DNA of 64,000 bases, taken from the NCBI RefSeq assembly GCF_023074835.1, contig NZ_JALLGW010000001.1, positions 1,364,001-1,428,000 on the forward strand, written 5' to 3'. Position numbers and translations under genes: made by a program. A model generated the notes under the pieces. The model did no database searches and had not been told where the DNA came from. It worked only from the letters and a program-made list of their open reading frames with translations. The stretch is from Halomarina salina. GTDB taxonomy: Archaea > Halobacteriota > Halobacteria > Halobacteriales > Haloarculaceae. Below, piece by piece: positions 60,320-64,000 of this stretch (position 1 is the first letter of the stretch; each line of letters starts with the position of its first letter).

Positions 60320-61468
60320 CTATCGGCGACCGTTCGGCGTCTCGGTCCCCCCGACGCCCGCACCCGGTCGCTCGGGCCGCTCGCCGAGTTCGACGGTCAC
60401 CGTTCGCTCCTCGCCGTCCCGGAGCACGGTCACGTCGACTGCCTCCCCGGGCGAGGCCTGGAGCGCGAGGTACGACGAGAGCTGCTGGCGGGTGTCGACG
60501 GCCGTCCCACCGATGCCGACGACGACGTCGCCACCCGTCGGTACCGCCGCACCGTCGACGCGCTGTCGGCCGTCGCTTCCCTGCAGGGCACCGTCGGACG
60601 GCCCGCCGCCGAGCACCCGGTCGACGTAGACGCCGCGCGGTCGCTCCAGCCCGTTCGCCTCGGCGAGCGCGGGCGTCACCGTCGCCAGCCCGACGCCCAC
60701 GTAGGCGTGGGTGTAGTCGCCGTCCTCGACCAGTGCGGGGACGACGCGACGTGCGAGCGCCGCCGAGATGGCGAACGCGATGTTCTCGCCGCCGCCGGAG
60801 TTGATGACGCCGGCGACCCGGCCGTCGAGGTCCACGAGCGGGCCGCCGGAGTTACCGGGGTTGACCGCGGCGTCGGTCTGGACGGCGTCGGGGATCGTGT
60901 AGCCGTTCTGTGCCGGAATCGACCGGTTGACGCCGCTGACGATGCCAGCCGAAGCCGACCCGTCGAACCGCCCGAACGGGTTGCCGATGGCGACGACCTC
61001 CGTCCCGATGGCCGGTTCGTCCTCGCGGAACCGGAGGTCATCGGCGTAGTCGGGCCGGTCGTCGACCTGGACGACCGCGAGGTCGCTGGAGACGTCCGTG
61101 CCGACGACCGAGGCCGAGCGCCACTCGCCTCGGGAGAAGCGCACCTGGACGTCGGTAGCATCCGCGACGACGTGCTCGTTGGTCACGACGTACTCGTCCC
61201 GGAAGACGAACCCCGACCCCTGTCCCTCGCCGCTGGCGGTGGTCACGTTCAGCAGGACGACCGACGGCATCGCGTCGCGGTACACCTGCGTGTACGGGCT
61301 CTCGCTCCCGTCCGCGGTGCCGTTTCCGGCGTCGGTCGTTGGGGGCTCGGTCGCGCTCTCGTTCGACTCCTGGTCACCGAGGACGCCCGAACATCCGGCC
61401 AGTCCGCTGGCGGCGGCGGTCGCGAGACCGCCGAGGTAGCGCCGACGCGAGAGCGAGCGGTCACTCAT
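60320..61468 (-). CDS. HtrA/DegP-like serine protease lipoprotein (S1C)
   Basis: 382 aa. TAT plus lipobox N-terminus (SRRRYLGGLATAAASGLAGC). Chymotrypsin-fold triad: His in YVVTNEHVVADA near residue 97, Asp in VSSDLAVVQVDD near 129, Ser in VNPGNSGGPLVDL near 208. A C-terminal PDZ domain follows (GVYVDRVLGGGPSDGALQG, GGDVVVGIGGTAVDTRQQL). It is predicted to act outside the cell membrane as a quality-control protease. Confidence 0.94.
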   Translation of the reverse strand: MSDRSLSRRRYLGGLATAAASGLAGCSGVLGDQESNESATEPPTTDAGNGTADGSESPYTQVYRDAMPSVVLLNVTTASGEGQGSGFVFRDEYVVTNEHVVADATDVQVRFSRGEWRSASVVGTDVSSDLAVVQVDDRPDYADDLRFREDEPAIGTEVVAIGNPFGRFDGSASAGIVSGVNRSIPAQNGYTIPDAVQTDAAVNPGNSGGPLVDLDGRVAGVINSGGGENIAFAISAALARRVVPALVEDGDYTHAYVGVGLATVTPALAEANGLERPRGVYVDRVLGGGPSDGALQGSDGRQRVDGAAVPTGGDVVVGIGGTAVDTRQQLSSYLALQASPGEAVDVTVLRDGEERTVTVELGERPERPGAGVGGTETPNGRR

Positions 61469-61690
61469 CGCTCGCCCTCCAGTCGCCGTTCGTCACGGTT
61501 CCGTCCCTGCGTCCGGGGGTCCGTCCGACCGGAGAGCGGTGCGTCGACTGCGTTCGACCGTCGGCTCGTGAGTCGCTCCATCGTGGGTGGAGGTGGGGGC
61601 TACGCGGGGAAAGGTACCCGAGCGCGACTAGATTCGATGAAAACGCCCCCGTCGAGCCGGTGGTGCGGTCGGTCGCCCCGGCGCGACGCC

Positions 61691-61990
61691 TCACTGGTAC
61701 AGCGAGTAGACGAGCGCCAGCAGTCCGAGCGCGACCATCGTCGTCTGGACGGTCTGGAGTCGCAGCAGCTCCACCCCGCCGAGGACGTACGAGCGCCGGA
61801 CGACCGACTGGTAGAACGGGATGACGACGCTCCCGGCCGTGAGCAGCGCGAACCCGACGGTGGCGGTGCGGAGCGACCGTCGCTCCTCCCGGCGGTAGGC
61901 GAGGTAGCTGACGGCCGCGAGCGCGCCGCCGACGACGAGCAGGAGGAGGGTGCTGACGGCCGTCGTCCAGAGTTCGGGTGGCTGGGACAT
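61691..61990 (-). CDS. Three-helix membrane protein paired with HTH regulator (DUF7521-like)
   Basis: 99 aa. Hydrophobic helices near WTTAVSTLLLLVVGGALAAVSYL, ATVGFALLTAGSVVIPFYQSV and VQTTMVALGLLALVYSLYQ. Length and three-helix plan match the protein at 33584-33883. It lies 34 nt downstream of a winged-helix gene on the same strand. Function unknown. Confidence 0.75.
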   Translation of the reverse strand: MSQPPELWTTAVSTLLLLVVGGALAAVSYLAYRREERRSLRTATVGFALLTAGSVVIPFYQSVVRRSYVLGGVELLRLQTVQTTMVALGLLALVYSLYQ

Positions 61991-62024
61991 GGGGGTGCTC
62001 GGTCCGTTGGGTGACGCGCCGCGT

Positions 62025-62381
62025 TCAGTCGGAGGGCGCTTCGAGGTCGTTCCAGAGGTCGCCGAACCGGTCGACGACGTCGAGTTGTCGCCGGACGGTG
62101 GCGAGGAACCCCGACTGGTTGAGGTCGAACCGGACGTAGTCGAGGTTCGTGCGGTACACGGTGTAGTGGTTGCCGTCGGGGTCGAGTTCGGTCCGCTCTT
62201 CGAGCATGCCGAGGTCGACGAGGGCCTCGACGTGGCGGTAGACGGTCGGGAGCGAGACGTCGCAGTGGTCGGCGAACTCCTCGGCCGAGAACTGCTCGGA
62301 CGCGGCCGCCACGAGCATCTCGCGGGCGTGCGCGCTGCAGAGCGCCGCGAACACCTCGGCCGACTCCCGCTCCGTGCTCAC
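62025..62381 (-). CDS. ArsR-like winged-helix regulator
   Basis: 118 aa from GTG (VSTERESAEVFAALCSAHAR); a TTG nine codons earlier is less likely. HTH: HAREMLVAAASEQFSAEEFADHCDVSLPTVYRHVEALVDLGMLEERTEL, with recognition helix SLPTVYRHVEAL. It precedes the three-helix membrane protein, repeating the arrangement at 33.6-34.2 kb. Confidence 0.85.
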   Translation of the reverse strand: MSTERESAEVFAALCSAHAREMLVAAASEQFSAEEFADHCDVSLPTVYRHVEALVDLGMLEERTELDPDGNHYTVYRTNLDYVRFDLNQSGFLATVRRQLDVVDRFGDLWNDLEAPSD

Positions 62382-62477
62382 ACACGACTCGGACTCCGGC
62401 GTGCACAATATGTCTGTCCCTCCGGGAGGTTCGGAGGTCGAGAGGCATCGGACGGGCGGCCTGCGGCGCGGTCCGGA

Positions 62478-63782
62478 CTACTCCTCGCCCGGTTCTGCGT
62501 GGCCGGACCGCCCCGACCCACCGCCCTCCTGGCCGTCGGCGACGAGTCGGAGCGTCGTCCCCTCGCCGTCGCTCTGGGTGCGCGTCACCGTGTACTCGCC
62601 AGCGGTCAGCCAGTCGGCGTCGACTTCGAGCAGGTCGCGGGTCGGCGTGTCCCAGACCGTCGCCGAGACGCCGTCGGGCGACGGTTCGGGTGACGGCTCC
62701 GTGGGTGGAGACGGTGCGGGGGCCCCACCGTGGCCGACCGCGGCGCGGTAGTCGGCGAGTCCGGCCCCGTCGCGTGGCTGGTCCTTGATGTCGCGGGCGG
62801 TCTCCTCGAACGCGGTGACGATATCTGCGGGGGCGGCGTCGGGGTGGACGCCGAGGTACTTCGCGACCATCCCCGCGACCTCGGGTGCGCTGAACGACGT
62901 GCCGGAGGCCTTCACCCAGCGCCCGGAGAGCTCCGTGCCCATCGTCGTCCCGTCGGCCTGCGCGAGTCGGTTGTCCTTCCCGATGGCGGTGACGTCGGGG
63001 TTGTCGCGCCGTGGGTTGTACGAGGAGAACTCCGCCATCGTCCCGTCCACGGTACACGCGCCGACGCTGAACGCCCGGTCGGCGGTCGCGGGGCTGCCGC
63101 CCTTCTCGCCGCTGTTCCCGGCCGCGACGACGCCGCGGACGCCCTTCGCTATCAGTTCGTTGTGCGTCCTGTCGATCTGCTCCGAGCGTTGCTGTGCGCC
63201 CCAGGACATGTTGACGACGTCGTACTCGCCGGTGTTGTTGTGGAGCCACTCGTACGCGCGCATGATGACGTTCGTCTTCGTCTGCCCCTGCTCCCCGAAG
63301 ATGCGGAGGGAGACGAGGTCCGCCTCGGGAGCGAGCCGGGTGACCTGCCCGAGCACGGCCGTCCCGTGCCCGACGGCGTCGCCCCTCCCGCTCCCGGTGA
63401 CGTCGACCTGCTCGATGGTCGCGTCGCTGAACACGGGATGGGAGGTGTCGACCCCCGAGTCCATCGCCACCACCGTCACGCCGCTCCCGCGCGCGCTCTT
63501 CGCGGGGACGTCGTGGAGCCGTCGGACGTCCTCGATGGTGGCGACGTCGTCGGGGTTCTCGCTGACGTACTCGGGTTCGAGACGGAGGGTCGCCGTGTGG
63601 TTCTCCTCGATGCTGTGGACCCGGTCGTCGGCTTCTAGCACCGACGCCGCCTCGGCCTCGGTGTCGTACTCGACGAGCGCCGCCGACCCCCAGCGGCCGA
63701 AGTCGTAGGTCTCCTTGACGGTACACGGACAGTCGTACAGGAACTCGGGACGTCCCGTGACGAGGATGATGCGTTCGGCCAT
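62478..63782 (-). CDS. Subtilisin-like S8 protease without visible export signal
   Basis: 434 aa. Catalytic triad: Asp in VVAMDSGVDTSHPVFSD near residue 107, His in VGHGTAVLGQVTRL near 138, Ser in KASGTSFSAPEVAGMVA near 297. The N-terminal 70 residues (ERIILVTGRPEFLYDCPCT, VHSIEENHTATLRL) look like an I9-type propeptide. No Sec or TAT signal is visible, unlike secreted halolysins. A Pro/Ser linker and a small beta domain end the protein. Confidence 0.9.
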   Translation of the reverse strand: MAERIILVTGRPEFLYDCPCTVKETYDFGRWGSAALVEYDTEAEAASVLEADDRVHSIEENHTATLRLEPEYVSENPDDVATIEDVRRLHDVPAKSARGSGVTVVAMDSGVDTSHPVFSDATIEQVDVTGSGRGDAVGHGTAVLGQVTRLAPEADLVSLRIFGEQGQTKTNVIMRAYEWLHNNTGEYDVVNMSWGAQQRSEQIDRTHNELIAKGVRGVVAAGNSGEKGGSPATADRAFSVGACTVDGTMAEFSSYNPRRDNPDVTAIGKDNRLAQADGTTMGTELSGRWVKASGTSFSAPEVAGMVAKYLGVHPDAAPADIVTAFEETARDIKDQPRDGAGLADYRAAVGHGGAPAPSPPTEPSPEPSPDGVSATVWDTPTRDLLEVDADWLTAGEYTVTRTQSDGEGTTLRLVADGQEGGGSGRSGHAEPGEE

Positions 63783-64000
63783 AGTTCACTCTGGGTCGGC
63801 CGCCGGCTACCGGTGACCGACCTCGCTATTGGTTCGCGCGACGTTGTGTTAAACCAACCGACCAGATAGCTGATTGTTCGATTCGGCTATCGTCTCGTCC
63901 GTCATCGCCCACCTCCGAACCGGTCCGACATCGACCGGTAGGGCGGTCGGTTGAGCCACCTGTCTAGCACTCCCGCTGGGCACCGCCAGTTTTTATCTGA
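63783..64000. other. Region upstream of the subtilase, to window edge
   Basis: Contains a probable minus-strand promoter (CAGCTATCTGGTCGG and AT-rich words around 63855-63880) and, on the minus strand, an 18-codon ORF starting at 63905 that I regard as chance. CAGTTTTTATCTG near the right edge is a further TATA-like element. Confidence 0.35.

Noticed and set aside
61465-61581. A 38-codon ORF ending in an ATGA overlap with the HtrA-like gene
   Set aside because: Its translation is strongly basic (MERLTSRRSNAV..., many Arg), unlike real genes of this organism; the overlap alone is weak evidence.

Overview
The window is chromosomal DNA of a haloarchaeon (class Halobacteria). The evidence is a GC-rich sequence with strongly acidic proteins, many GTG starts, 4-base GTGA/ATGA gene overlaps, promoter-like AT-rich boxes about 25-30 nt before start codons (leaderless genes), TAT-type lipoproteins, a PGF-CTERM surface protein, an intron-containing elongator tRNA-Met, LysW-dependent arginine synthesis and a class II ribonucleotide reductase. 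I cannot name the genus.

Layout. 0-4 kb: the 3' end of serA, a small Zn-type protein, threonine synthase, a winged-helix regulator and two small conserved proteins. 3.8-13.3 kb: the complete arginine pathway on the minus strand, as argG-argH and lysW-lysX-argC-argB-argD-lysK-argF. The genes are nearly all joined by stop/start overlaps, and the three gaps are bridged by small ORFs. 13.6-20.4 kb: an RNA ligase-like protein, an XPD/Rad3-type helicase, a four-CBS protein with an HPF-like tail, a single lycopene cyclase domain and a GH15 glucoamylase-like enzyme. 20.4-23.6 kb: a gene-poor, lower-GC accessory stretch with DUF7344, HalOD1 and trypco2 proteins. It ends in a duplicated tRNA-Val 3' end and stacked palindromes. 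23.8-27.7 kb: trpDFEG, with each gene overlapping the next by 4 nt.

27.9-38.5 kb: a SnoaL-like protein, NrdJ, a PQQ-propeller lipoprotein, an HTH/membrane-protein pair, a membrane-anchored sulfite oxidase-like enzyme, a zinc micro-protein, a VTT membrane protein and two haloarchaeal conserved proteins. 38.5-43 kb: intron-containing tRNA-Met, another DUF7344 protein, a membrane protein, and a locus that I consider the best candidate for an undescribed system. That locus holds a CHAT-type caspase-like protease, a degenerate RecA-like (DUF7504-like) partner directly upstream, and a convergent 44-residue gene for a signal-peptide-like polypeptide. 43-56.8 kb: MscS channel, phosphotransferase, beta-helix PGF-CTERM protein, S66 peptidase, aldo/keto reductase, DUF1059 protein, NAD kinase, MptA, VOC protein, TrmB regulator, a thioredoxin-domain protein and FxsA. 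56.9-64 kb: tRNA-Ile, an Lrp/TrkA-C regulator, tandem-UspA protein, HtrA-like lipoprotein protease, a second HTH/membrane-protein pair and a subtilase with no visible export signal.

Two structural themes recur. Short perfect hairpins and inverted-repeat elements sit both between genes and, in frame, inside variable linkers of lysK and the helicase. Small regulators of haloarchaea-specific families are scattered among housekeeping operons. All assignments are by eye. Family numbers such as DUF7344 or DUF7504 are from memory and should be confirmed by HMM search.
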